Shown piece by piece: positions 8,715-18,357 of a stretch of 33,500 nucleotides of DNA. The stretch is taken from assembly GCF_000346505.1 (NCBI RefSeq), contig NZ_ANOH01000446.1, positions 1 to 33,500 on the forward strand. The letters run 5' to 3'. The stretch is from Aporhodopirellula sallentina SM41 (lineage in GTDB: Bacteria; Planctomycetota; Planctomycetia; Pirellulales; Pirellulaceae). The notes under the pieces were generated by a model. That model was not told the origin of the DNA. It was given only the letters and a program-made list of their open reading frames with translations, and ran no database searches. A program made the position numbers and the translations under genes. Every line of letters begins with the position of its first letter. The stretch's first letter is position 1.

Positions 8715-9060
8715 CGGCAATGACGAAAGATCATGACAAGCGACAATGACAGGCTACGCCTCCGCCTGTTTCTCAAACACTCTAGCCCGGCCTCATTTCC
8801 ACGCAAGCACACATCATCTTTCCATCCAAACACAGATTGCTCCCCGTTCACATACACCGCCAACACCTACGCGAGAGGGCCCCTCCCCCCCAACAGCACA
8901 GCGAAAATGACACCCTTTTTGAAAAATCGCTCTCACACTAACATGCTCATCTTGCCTAGTTTCGAAACGGCGTCGAGCCTGAGCCATCTCGCTCGAATCT
9001 GCGACGCACCTTCCAATCGAATCGCCACACACCGCTTTCATCTCTTTGCCAACGACCTCA

Positions 9061-10116
9061 ATGTTTCCAAAGAAAATCAGCGTGATCGGCGCGGGCGCCA
9101 TCGGCGCCATGTTCGGTGGGCTGATCAAACACCACCACCCGTCAACGGAAGTTGTCCTGATCGCGAGGGGCAAACATCTACGCGTGATGCAAGACCGTCG
9201 CGCGGTCGAACTGCGAGGAAAATGGGGACACCGTCTCGTGCCGATCATCGCGGCGTCCTCCCCCGATGCGGTCGTCGATTCGGACGTCGTGATCTTCACG
9301 GTAAAAACTCAAGACACCGACCAGGTCGCGAAACAATACGCTCAGGCGATAGGAGACGCTGTTGTCGTTTCCCTCCAAAATGGGATCAACCAACACTTGC
9401 TCACGCGGCATCTCCATCCCGACCGCGTCGTCGCCGGCATGACATCCACGAACATGGCGTTGATCGAACCCGGCGTCGTTCAGTGCAACCGAGGCGGAAT
9501 CAGCGTCATCGGTCCGACGAGTAAGCAGGTCGCCACCACGACCGTTGACTTGGCACATCGGACCCTCGCGGCCTCGGGACTACCGATCGAAGTTTCCGAA
9601 TCCATCCTCGGCATTCAGTACAACAAACTGCTGTTCAACACGATGGGGTATGCGTCGGTCGTGTCGTCGACGGACCTGCTGCGTGACGGGATCATGACCC
9701 GAACGTGGCGAAACGAGGTCGCTCTGCCACTTCTGACCGAAGGACTGCATGTGCTGCAGTCCGCCGGAATCTTGCTCGAGCGGGTGAGTGGCATGTCGGA
9801 CGTCTATCGCTTTCGTAACTTCCTCCGAGCCCTCAATCTCCCGACCGCCAACACGCTCGCCAGCGCAACGTTGCGGGGACCACTAAGCCTGCCCGGCATC
9901 GTGTTTTCCGTCTACCAGGATCTCATGCGGCGACGACCGACCGAGATCGACTATGTCAACGGCGAGATGGTTCGATTGGCCAAAGAAAGCGGTACCGACG
10001 CTCCTCGCAATTCCAAGATCGTCCAGATGACCAAGAGCATCGAGTCGCACGACCAGCCAAAATTCTTCTCCAAGGAAGACGTCATCGCTGAGTTTCGCCA
10101 GTTGCAATGCGACTGA
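9061..10116 (+). CDS. Ketopantoate reductase-like (ApbA/PanE family) oxidoreductase
   Basis: The protein has the dinucleotide-binding GAGAIG loop near its N-terminus (residues 10-15), the PanE-type middle strand VIFTVKTQDT, VVSLQNGINQ, and the C-terminal domain QYNKLLFN with the conserved Lys of the family. The family reduces 2-dehydropantoate with NADPH (pantothenate/CoA synthesis), but many paralogues act on other 2-keto acids. I choose the ATG at 9061 (351 residues); an in-frame TTG at 9046 is possible, though neither has a good ribosome site. It lies divergent from the ATP-grasp gene beyond the MITE-like element and ends 52 bases from the convergent HDOD gene. A role in the neighbouring biosynthetic pair is possible but unproven. 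Confidence 0.8.
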   Translation: MFPKKISVIGAGAIGAMFGGLIKHHHPSTEVVLIARGKHLRVMQDRRAVELRGKWGHRLVPIIAASSPDAVVDSDVVIFTVKTQDTDQVAKQYAQAIGDAVVVSLQNGINQHLLTRHLHPDRVVAGMTSTNMALIEPGVVQCNRGGISVIGPTSKQVATTTVDLAHRTLAASGLPIEVSESILGIQYNKLLFNTMGYASVVSSTDLLRDGIMTRTWRNEVALPLLTEGLHVLQSAGILLERVSGMSDVYRFRNFLRALNLPTANTLASATLRGPLSLPGIVFSVYQDLMRRRPTEIDYVNGEMVRLAKESGTDAPRNSKIVQMTKSIESHDQPKFFSKEDVIAEFRQLQCD

Positions 10117-10168
10117 GCCGAACGATTCGCTCCCAATCTCGCCGAGTAGCGGATCGACCTGCGCCGGA

Positions 10169-11854
10169 TCAACCGATCGTTGCGTGGATCGCACCGTAGC
10201 TCATCGGTAGAGCGATCGTTTGCGGAAGCGATTGATAGAACTTCGCGTCAACGCTTTCGATGGCGACGACCACGTTGGCGTCCGTCGCGGCCTTGACCAT
10301 CTTTTCCGCCTCAGGGCTTCGCACGCCGAGGAAGTTCACCAGGACGTCACCTTTCGCGCTCATCGGATTGAAGCAACGTTCCATATCGGCACGCAGTGAT
10401 CGCACGATCGCTTCCAGGAAGTCGAACGAATCCGACACACTCGCGCAGTAGCTCAACACCCCGGTCGCGTTGGCCTTCACCGGCAATTGGCTCTCAACCG
10501 TCGGCGAGAAGTTGATCCCATCACTGTTCTCTCGAGTTTGTTCGATGATCGAGTCGATCGACCAAAGCTCCAACTCATCGGCGGCACCACGACTCGGCAG
10601 ACGGATATCGTCCCACGGTTCCCAAATACCGATCACGGCCTGAGCCACGATCCCCGCCAAACGCACCAACTTCACACGTGTTTGCATGAACTCAGGCAAT
10701 TGAGCCAACTCCTCATCGGAGTCATGCAAGTGAACGAGAACGTCGATTTCCGCTCGGTTGATGCCAAACGCGTCCATCGACAATGAATGAATTTCTCTCG
10801 CATCCATTCCGAACACCGCCCGCTCGCGATCCCTCAACGATTGATTCGTTTCGAGACATTCGTCGATCAGTTCTTTGTATCGGTCGGGATAGAGCCTCGC
10901 CAAGGCGACTCGAGACGCATCTTGCATCGCGGCGCACAACACCAACCCATCGGCAATCTTTTCGTGCCCGCCTTGTTCGATCATCAGTTCAATCGCCAAC
11001 CCGGCGGCGACGCCTCGCGCCCAAATCAGTCCAAGGTTGAGCGGGGAAGGTTGGTCACTGAGCAACGCCGCCTGAGCGGTCGCGGCGAGTGCCAAACGGC
11101 CGACCCGCTTCTGACCCAATTGCACCACCGCACGTGGAAGATCAGCGATCGGCACACCGCTCTCGTTGTAGAACGGGCTCTTTGCCATGCCGATGATCTC
11201 CTGCGTCAGGTCGTCATTCTTCGCAATCGATTCCGCCAAGGCTTTCGTGTCGACTTCATCCGAACCGCTCATCCGATAGACGTTCAGCGACGTGTCGCAA
11301 ACCGGCACGACCACTTTGCCCGATTTAAAATCGTCCGCAACATCCTGCTGCGTGATTGGAGATTCGGCCCCCCCGTCGTTTGCAATGTCGTTTGCCCCGT
11401 TGACTCCCGCGTCGCTCGCCGGTGTCGCGGAAGTCGCATCTGGTTGCGACGCAGGTTCCTTCGCGAGCGACCTTTCGCGGGCCCTTCGATCCGCGATCGC
11501 CCGAACCTTCATGCTCAGAACCGAATAGTCGATCGGCTTATAGACAATATCATCGATTCCACGGCTGATGAGATCTTTCGCCAAACGTGGTTCGGTAACC
11601 CCGGTCAAAACAACGACCGCGGGCGGGCTCGCCAATTCCATCAGCTCTACCGCGAGAGCATGACCGTTTTGGTTCGGCATTCGAAGGTCGGTAACGACCA
11701 CATCGTATCCCCCCGATTGCGCGAGTTTCGCGGCTTCTTTGCCGTCGGCGGCGGAATCACAACAGAACCCCTCTCGCGTCAACGCGCGAATGGTCAGGTT
11801 CCGAACCAATGGCTCATCATCAACAACGAGTGCGGTAACGGCAGAATCAGACAT
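10169..11854 (-). CDS. Response regulator with HDOD output domain
   Basis: The 561-residue protein starts with a REC domain (about residues 6-125): acidic pair DDE at 12-14, phospho-acceptor Asp56 in VVTDLRMP, and Lys in YKPID. A variable Ala/Asp-rich linker (about 128-180) follows, then an HDOD domain (about 185-400) with YRMSGSDEVD, AKSPFYN and VVQLGQKRVGRLAL. HDOD domains are HD-superfamily relatives thought to act by protein or nucleotide binding in signalling; the usual HD metal motif is not required. The last ~90 residues form an unidentified domain. It is the final gene of the sensory cluster, 59 bases after the hybrid kinase, and is the most likely output of its phosphorelay. No DNA-binding domain is seen. 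Confidence 0.85.
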   Translation of the reverse strand: MSDSAVTALVVDDEPLVRNLTIRALTREGFCCDSAADGKEAAKLAQSGGYDVVVTDLRMPNQNGHALAVELMELASPPAVVVLTGVTEPRLAKDLISRGIDDIVYKPIDYSVLSMKVRAIADRRARERSLAKEPASQPDATSATPASDAGVNGANDIANDGGAESPITQQDVADDFKSGKVVVPVCDTSLNVYRMSGSDEVDTKALAESIAKNDDLTQEIIGMAKSPFYNESGVPIADLPRAVVQLGQKRVGRLALAATAQAALLSDQPSPLNLGLIWARGVAAGLAIELMIEQGGHEKIADGLVLCAAMQDASRVALARLYPDRYKELIDECLETNQSLRDRERAVFGMDAREIHSLSMDAFGINRAEIDVLVHLHDSDEELAQLPEFMQTRVKLVRLAGIVAQAVIGIWEPWDDIRLPSRGAADELELWSIDSIIEQTRENSDGINFSPTVESQLPVKANATGVLSYCASVSDSFDFLEAIVRSLRADMERCFNPMSAKGDVLVNFLGVRSPEAEKMVKAATDANVVVAIESVDAKFYQSLPQTIALPMSYGAIHATIG

Positions 11855-11913
11855 GGTTTATTAGCAGAAACAAAAGAAAACAGACAACAATATGGAGAGT
11901 CAAAACGGAACGC

Positions 11914-13673
11914 TTACGCGATCAATTGACCCGTGTTGGAATCCAACATTTCACGAATCGTTCTTAACAACGACGAAGGATCGATCGGTTTCGATAGAAC
12001 CTGCAACTTTGGCGACGTCTTCTCCCACGTCGACGTGTTTGACTGCACGTCGTATCCGCTGCAGAACAACACCTGCATGTCAGGGCGTACCTTTGCCAAG
12101 TGTTCCGCAACCTCGCGGCCGTTTTTATACGGCATCACAACGTCGATCAGTGCGAACTGGATGGCGTTGAGGTTTTGATCGATCTTTGTGATCGCGTCCT
12201 GACCGTCGACTGCAGCGACGACGTTGTAGCCGGCACTTTCGAGCGATCGAATCGTGATGTCACGGACGCTCGCGTCATCTTCGGCGACTAGCACCGTTTC
12301 GTCTCCTCCGGTGATCGGCGCGTCCTCGACCTCGTCGACACCTTCGTCACTCTCGACCTCGTTCGATGCGACCGGCAGATACAGTTCAAAGGTGGAGCCT
12401 TCGCCGAGTTTGCTCTTCACGCGAACACAACCACCATGTTCTTCCGCGGCGCCGAAGACCATCGATAGACCGAGCCCCGTTCCGTGACCAACCTCTTTGG
12501 TCGAGTAAAACGGCTCAAAAACACGATCGGCAACGTCGTCCGACATGCCGCAACCTTCGTCTTCGACCGAAATGACAACGTAGTTGCCCGGCTGCAACTC
12601 GCACACGTCTCTGCACGACTGCAGTTCGTCAATCTCCACCGTCTTCGAGGCAAGCCGAATGGACAACTTCCCGGAGTCGTTCATCGCGTCTCGCGCGTTG
12701 ATGCAAAGGTTCATCAACGCCTGCGAGACGAGATTCTCGTCCACGAAAACCGTGCTTTCATCGTCGTCCGAGTAAATATCCAGTTCGATCGATGACGACA
12801 GCAATGGCTTCACCAGCATCATCGCCGAATCAAGAACCTCTTGAGCAACACAAAGCGTCTTTTGGGTGTTTGCTTACGACTGAAACTCAACAGTTGTCCG
12901 GTAATCTCAGACGCTCGCGACGTCGCTTCAACCACATGCGTTAGGTCGTTGTACGCCTGTCCTTCAGGGTCAATCTCCTCCATTGCGAAGGACGTGTAGC
13001 CACCGATCGCTTGCAACAGATTGTTGAACTCGTGGGCAACACCACCGGCGAGCGATCCGATCGACTCGAGTTTCTGCTTTTGCCTCAACGCTTGATCGCG
13101 TTGTTCGAGTTGTTGCGTTCGCTCCTGAACCATCGCTTCGAGTTCAACCTGCTTCACCGACGCGGCATTGATCAACCGGCGTTTTTCAATCAACGCGACC
13201 GCGAGCTGCATCACTTCGGCGTTGTCGAAAGGCTTCTTCAGGATCAACAACCGGTCCGAACGACCGAGCCGCCGCGAAATGTCTGCCCACGTGTTATCCG
13301 AATACGCGCTGCAGATCACGACCTGCAGGTTGGGGTCTGCCTGCCAAAGGTGTTCGATCGTCGTCAACCCATCCCATCCGGGAGGCATACGAATATCGCA
13401 AAACGCCAACGTATAGGGACGCCCTTCCATCATCGCGGACAGAACTTTTTGATACCCTTCCTGTCCTTGGTATGCTGAATCGAGTTCCACTTCCAAAGGC
13501 GGTCCGCCTTCGATGTCATTGCTGCCACCCTCGTCATCGCCAAAGAACGCGTTGGCAGCGTCCGCGAGGCTCTGCGTTTCACGGTCGACAGTAAGAATCT
13601 TGCGAAAGTCCTCATGGATCGATGGGTTGTCATCGATGATGAGAATTCTCGGCTTGTCCGTTTCTGATTTCAT
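11914..13673 (-). CDS. Hybrid histidine kinase REC-HisKA-HATPase-REC, split by a frameshift
   Basis: Two overlapping ORFs together make one soluble kinase of about 586 residues. The upstream part (12819-13673) has a REC domain with phospho-acceptor Asp93 (FCDIRMPP), a coiled coil (about 170-200), and a HisKA H-box SLAGGVAHEFNNLL with His214. The downstream part (11914-12822) has the ATPase N-box MNLCINARDAM, G1 box VEDEGCGM, G2 box GTGLGL, and a second REC domain with Asp227 in FALIDVVMP. The join is broken at the A4 run 12860-12863: adding one A restores a continuous TPKKTLCVAQEVLDSAMM reading. Sequencing error is likely. With no membrane segment, it probably receives phosphate from or acts in parallel to the membrane kinases upstream. 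It starts 132 bases after the large PAS kinase. Confidence 0.8.
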
Positions 13674-13805
13674 ATCAAACTATTCCTGCGAAACGTTTTC
13701 ACAACGAAGATGGGTTTCAGTGCTTGCGTTACCTAGGCAGATCAACGCGAACGATGTTTGAGGCAGCGAACTGCCGAGTCCCGTCGGGGCCGCGGGAAAT
13801 TTGGC

Positions 13806-16800
13806 TCATGACATGCACGGGGCGATCTCCAATGCCGGCACGCTTAGCGCGAACGTCGCACCGTGGCGCGGGCCTCGACTCTCTGCAGTGAGCGAGCCCC
13901 CGAGTTCTTGCGCGACGTTTGCCGATGAATGCAGACCGAATCCATGCCCGGTCGCCTTCGTGGTGAATCCATGCCGGAAGATCTCAATCAAGCTTTCTTC
14001 CGCGATACCGATGCCGTTGTCTTCGACGGAGAAGACAACGTGATCACTGACGCGCCGGATCGAAAGACGAATGCATGGATTGGGAACCTCCGCGATGACA
14101 ACCGACTCTTTGGCGTTCTTGATCAAATTCACCAACACCTGAATCACGCAGTGCTTTTCCAACAGACAATCAGGCATGGAGTCATAGTCATGCTCGATCT
14201 GGACACCGTGTCGGCGTAGCGAAGGCAAGTTCATCTTCACCGCTTCATCGAGCAACGCTGACGGTGCGACAGGTTCCTTGGGCGATCGATGTTGAGTGAA
14301 CGTTTTCTGGCTCGCGACGATTTCCTTGATATGCTCGACCTTGTTCATCAGCTCGCGAATCTCGTCCAACTGGGCCTCGCGGTCTCGCGTTGCCGACGCA
14401 GAAAGTTCACTCAAAAATGCGGGGAAGCGTTTGCCTCGTTGGTCACGCGTGAAGTACTCGCCGAGTTCATGTTCATTCTCACGAATCACCGCGGACGCCT
14501 TGGCCAAATGCAAGACCGTTGGCGACTCGATCCGATCACGGATCGCCTGCGTGGACACGTTGATGCTGTTCAGCGCGTTACCGACGTTATGCAAGACGTC
14601 GCCCGCGAGTTCCGCCATCCCTGCTTGGCGTGCAGCGTCTTGGAGTTCGCTGGCGAGAACTTCTCGTTCTCGCTCGGCACGTTTTCGGTCGCTGATGTCT
14701 CGCGCGATCCGGCACGCGTACTCGGAACCACAGAAACTGCCGTAGTTTGTTGATGCTTCGATCGGAAACGACGTCCCGTCACGGCGAGTCATGGTGCTTT
14801 CGTTGGTGAACGACTTGGCCTCACGCAGTTCGGTCCAGTATTCATTCCATGGCTTCTGGCTGACGAGCGGATCGAGGTCCACGATCGACGCCCCGAGCAG
14901 TTCGCTACGTTTGTATCCGAGGGCTTCACAGCACGCACGGTTGAGATCGATCACCGTTCCGAAGCTATCAAAGATGATCATCGTGTCCGATCCTGAATCG
15001 AGCCCCTGACGGAGTCGACGCAGACTCAAATCACGCTCCCAGCGTTCGGTGATGTCAATGAACGATAGCACTGCTCCGGCGTCGCCTTGAATCGAAAACG
15101 GCGTGCCGGTGATCGAAACAATCGTGTCTTGTCCGCAATATCGAATTCGATACTCCTCGTTGCGAACATGTTCGCCTTTGAGAGCTCGCGCAATCGGCAA
15201 CCCCGAACGTTGAACCGGATGCATCGTGATCGGATCTAGGAAGATGAGTGATGACGCCCCTCCCGAATCGCTCTTGAGCGAATCGCACCCTACGCCGAGG
15301 ATCTGTTCCGCCGCCTGGTTGTAGCTGAGCAATTTTCCGTTGGCGTCGATTGAGACGATGCCGGACGAAACACTCTCAATGACCGTATCGAGCGTTTGCT
15401 TTTGCGCGACGAGGTCACGATTGGCAGCGGTCAGCTTGGCGTCCGCATTTTTTCGCTCGGTGATGTCCGACTGAATGGCGATGAAGTTGGTCAGTTCTCC
15501 GTCACGCCCATAAATTGGTCGCACCTGAAGATCCAACCAAATGCCAACGCCATCCTTCCGATAGTTCAAAATTTCGACATCAAAACCGCGTTCATCACGC
15601 ACCGCATAACGCATTTTCTCGACGGTTTCCCGATCCGTATCGGGGCCTTGCAGGAAGTGACCTGGGATGAGTCCCGCGACCTCAGCAAGTGTGTAACCGG
15701 TCAACCGCGTGAATCCTTCGTTGACCCATTCGATCCGTGTGTCCGGTCCGGTGATGACAACCGCATCGTCGGTATACTTCGCGATCAAAGACAGCTTCTC
15801 CGCCTTCGCTTTCGCTTTGGCTAGCTCAATGGACTGCTCGGACAAAGCACTGAACTGTGACGCCAACGTGCGATCCACTTTTTTCGCCAAGACCAAGAAC
15901 ACCGTGATCGAGATGAGCCCCACCGCGAAAATTGACTTGAACCCTAGCGCAACGAGGCCGGTCGCATTGATCGCCGACTGACTCGTGAGAGCCGACAACC
16001 GGTCGAGCAGTTTGGTTTTCGTCGTTGCGTATTGGTGGAGCGCGTTGGCGTGCTCATCACGCAAACCTTCTCGCTCGCTATCGCACTGCAGCCATTCACA
16101 GCATCGTCGGTACAAACCGCCTTCGCCGCATTCAAACCATCGACCGTCGTCGCTGTCTTCGAACCCTTCGCCAAAGAACGCGGTTTCCAATCGAGTCAAA
16201 CTCACCCGAAGGTCCGCATCGTTGCCGTCGTTGGAATATGAGCGATCGAGAATTCGACGCAATCGTGCAAACCGCGGTCGAATCTGATTGTCACGAATGT
16301 CGATCAACGTATCAGGATTGACCGCCGATATCAGTTGGTGTCGCAACAGTCGCAATTCATCGATCTCCTGCGCCTCTTCGGATCGAATCGTGAGCGGCGT
16401 CCACGAACGCAAGATGTCATTGGCCAACACCTTGGCTGGCTCTCCGCTGAGTTGGCGGAATCGGTGCACTTGAGCAGCGACTTCCAACATGCGAGTTTGT
16501 TCGGATGCCACCAACGCGATCTGCAACTCATCGAGCGCTGCATTGGTTTCGGCAATGCAAGATTCGCGATATTGATGAATAGCACTACGCTCTAGGGCCA
16601 ACTCGGCGCATCGCACATTGAGCGTCCGAAGCTGGTTGATGGAAACGTCGACTTGTTCCACGATGTTGGCGATTCGCGGATCAGTTTGATTGGACTTGTG
16701 CAGCAGGTGGGCCATCTCGTTTTCGCGAATCGGCCGCGACGTCGCGTCGGTCGGTAAGCGTTGCCCGCGCAATACGGCAGCTGACTGTCGCACGAACTCC

Positions 16801-17012
16801 TCGACCAACTGGTCGGCTTCGCTCGCAATCTTCGACACGGTTGTACGCAACGCATCGCTGGCAACACGGTCTTGCCGAATACTTACCAGCGACCAACACG
16901 AGGCGATCAGCAACAGCAAAACCGTACTGAGCCCCACCGCCGTCAGTCCCCAAACCAGACCGATTCGATTGCGAGATAGCGAAAACGATCGAACGTTTTT
17001 TGAATCATTCAC
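13806..17012 (-). CDS. Membrane sensor histidine kinase with helical periplasmic domain and three PAS domains
   Basis: I choose the GTG at 17012 (about 1068 residues): GGAGGG lies eight bases upstream, and the codon overlaps the stop of the binding-protein gene (GTGAATGA). Order: TM1 (17-45), a periplasmic region of about 300 residues that is helix-like and Arg/Leu/Glu-rich, TM2 (352-376), three PAS domains (about 405-520, 535-655, 665-775), a dimerisation domain with H-box VLHNVGNALN (His808), a D-x-x-G-K-x-x-P motif (DQRGKRFP, about 857-864), and an HATPase with NLIKNAKES, EDNGIGI and GHGFGLH. The G2 box HGFGLH differs from the usual GTGLGL. Its position after a periplasmic binding protein, plus the helical sensor domain, resembles TorS with TorT. 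The ligand and output are unknown; no receiver domain is attached. Confidence 0.88.
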   Translation of the reverse strand: MNDSKNVRSFSLSRNRIGLVWGLTAVGLSTVLLLLIASCWSLVSIRQDRVASDALRTTVSKIASEADQLVEEFVRQSAAVLRGQRLPTDATSRPIRENEMAHLLHKSNQTDPRIANIVEQVDVSINQLRTLNVRCAELALERSAIHQYRESCIAETNAALDELQIALVASEQTRMLEVAAQVHRFRQLSGEPAKVLANDILRSWTPLTIRSEEAQEIDELRLLRHQLISAVNPDTLIDIRDNQIRPRFARLRRILDRSYSNDGNDADLRVSLTRLETAFFGEGFEDSDDGRWFECGEGGLYRRCCEWLQCDSEREGLRDEHANALHQYATTKTKLLDRLSALTSQSAINATGLVALGFKSIFAVGLISITVFLVLAKKVDRTLASQFSALSEQSIELAKAKAKAEKLSLIAKYTDDAVVITGPDTRIEWVNEGFTRLTGYTLAEVAGLIPGHFLQGPDTDRETVEKMRYAVRDERGFDVEILNYRKDGVGIWLDLQVRPIYGRDGELTNFIAIQSDITERKNADAKLTAANRDLVAQKQTLDTVIESVSSGIVSIDANGKLLSYNQAAEQILGVGCDSLKSDSGGASSLIFLDPITMHPVQRSGLPIARALKGEHVRNEEYRIRYCGQDTIVSITGTPFSIQGDAGAVLSFIDITERWERDLSLRRLRQGLDSGSDTMIIFDSFGTVIDLNRACCEALGYKRSELLGASIVDLDPLVSQKPWNEYWTELREAKSFTNESTMTRRDGTSFPIEASTNYGSFCGSEYACRIARDISDRKRAEREREVLASELQDAARQAGMAELAGDVLHNVGNALNSINVSTQAIRDRIESPTVLHLAKASAVIRENEHELGEYFTRDQRGKRFPAFLSELSASATRDREAQLDEIRELMNKVEHIKEIVASQKTFTQHRSPKEPVAPSALLDEAVKMNLPSLRRHGVQIEHDYDSMPDCLLEKHCVIQVLVNLIKNAKESVVIAEVPNPCIRLSIRRVSDHVVFSVEDNGIGIAEESLIEIFRHGFTTKATGHGFGLHSSANVAQELGGSLTAESRGPRHGATFALSVPALEIAPCMS

Positions 17013-18357
17013 GATCGATTCCCTCCATGACACTGTTCGGGCCGAGGGAATCTGCGCCGGATTGATCGCCCGAAGGCATCGTCTCCGCGAGATCGTCTGA
17101 CGACGCTAGCTCGCCTGCATTTTGCAGCAACACAGGCAACTCGGACCAATTCATCGGCACGACGTTGTTGTCTCGGATGACCGTTGCCCAAACTTGGTGG
17201 CTCGCTTGATGGCGGTAGTGAGTGAAACTCAGAGTGTTAGGGAGCCCGATTGAGAAATCTTCGAGAGCCTCCAACGTGTTTACCAACTCATCTCGACCAC
17301 CCTCATACAATGGCGACTGCAGCGCCACCAATACAACGCGTCCAGCGATGTAGCCTTCCAAAGATCCAAAGCTCGGCTGCACCGCTTCGTTGGCATCAGC
17401 GGCAAACCGCCTCATCGCATTCCGATAGCGTCTCGTCAATTCACAGTCGGTGCTCGGATGTGGAACGACCTGCGTGACGATCACCCCCTCACCGTTTTGG
17501 CCGAGAGAACGAGCCAAGGGCTTCGCACCGACAAAGGAGACACTGAGAAACAACCCTCGGTAACCGTACTGCCTCGCCAAACGAATGAACTTTGCCGCCG
17601 GCGCGTACGCTGCCACCATAATGATTGCCTTCGGCGGCACCTTGTGAAACAAGATCTCAGCGAGGGCGTTCTCAACCGATGTCGTATTTCGGCGATAGCG
17701 ACCGTGCGCGATGGTGTGGATATCTGAATATCCGTGTTGGCGAATCGCGTCGACGCCACCGCTAAAACCTGAATCACCAAAGGCATCTCGCTGGGAAAAA
17801 AACGCGATTTCGCTCGGGTGAATTCCGGCGTGGTTCACCACCGCATCGACCATCGCGGATGTTTCTTCCGCATAGCTGGCACGATAGTTGAAAACATATC
17901 GATCAGGTGGATCACGCCGCAGCACCCCAGCGCCCGTGAATGCGCACAAGAAAGGCACCTGACATCGATTTGAAATGGGCACGGCCGCGATCGCGGTTGG
18001 TGTTCCCACGTTGCCAATGATCCCGAGCACCTTCTCTTGATCGATCAGCCGTCGCATGTTGATCACGGTTTGTTTGGGTTCGTATCCATCATCCAGAACG
18101 ACTAACCGAAGTCGCCGCCCATCGATTCTGCCGAGATGATTCGCTTCCGCAAAGGCAACGTCGACTCCCAACTTCATATTGAGCCCCAACTCGGCAGTCG
18201 GGCCGGTTAACGCCGTCGACATCCCAAACACGATCTCGTCGGTGTCTCCACCACGCACCTGTTCAGCGCATACTCCTATTGTCCATACGGTGAGAAGCAG
18301 GACGTTCGCATTGAGAATGCGTTTCGCACGAAGAGATTCTTTGAAACCTGTCATCAC
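17005..18357 (-). CDS. Periplasmic branched-chain-amino-acid-type binding protein (sensor partner)
   Basis: The 450-residue protein has a signal peptide (hydrophobic stretch ANVLLLTVWTIGVCA, about 17-31) followed by a Leu/Ile/Val-binding fold (Peripla_BP_6 type): EIVFGMSTALTGPTAELG, LVVLDDGYEPKQTV, a GIIGNVGTPTA ligand-cleft segment and the second-lobe segment IAFFSQRDAFGDSG. Family members bind amino acids, amides or urea in the periplasm. No permease or ATPase genes are nearby, so transport is unlikely. The gene sits between two sensor kinases: its start (GTG 18357 or ATG 18354) overlaps the stop of the CHASE kinase, and its stop overlaps the start of the PAS kinase. It is therefore best read as the ligand receptor of one of those kinases. 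The C-terminal ~35 residues are a Ser/Asp-rich extension beyond the fold. Confidence 0.85.
   Translation of the reverse strand: MMTGFKESLRAKRILNANVLLLTVWTIGVCAEQVRGGDTDEIVFGMSTALTGPTAELGLNMKLGVDVAFAEANHLGRIDGRRLRLVVLDDGYEPKQTVINMRRLIDQEKVLGIIGNVGTPTAIAAVPISNRCQVPFLCAFTGAGVLRRDPPDRYVFNYRASYAEETSAMVDAVVNHAGIHPSEIAFFSQRDAFGDSGFSGGVDAIRQHGYSDIHTIAHGRYRRNTTSVENALAEILFHKVPPKAIIMVAAYAPAAKFIRLARQYGYRGLFLSVSFVGAKPLARSLGQNGEGVIVTQVVPHPSTDCELTRRYRNAMRRFAADANEAVQPSFGSLEGYIAGRVVLVALQSPLYEGGRDELVNTLEALEDFSIGLPNTLSFTHYRHQASHQVWATVIRDNNVVPMNWSELPVLLQNAGELASSDDLAETMPSGDQSGADSLGPNSVMEGIDRE

Noticed and set aside
10787-11929. 380-residue plus-strand ORF antisense to the REC-HDOD gene
   Set aside because: Arg-rich shadow of a gene with clear REC and HDOD motifs on the other strand.
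15610-15670. LOV-like photoreceptor signature (GHFLQGPDTD) in the first PAS domain of the large kinase
   Set aside because: LOV domains need a Cys in the NCRFLQ motif to bind flavin; the equivalent position here is not Cys, so it is an ordinary PAS domain.
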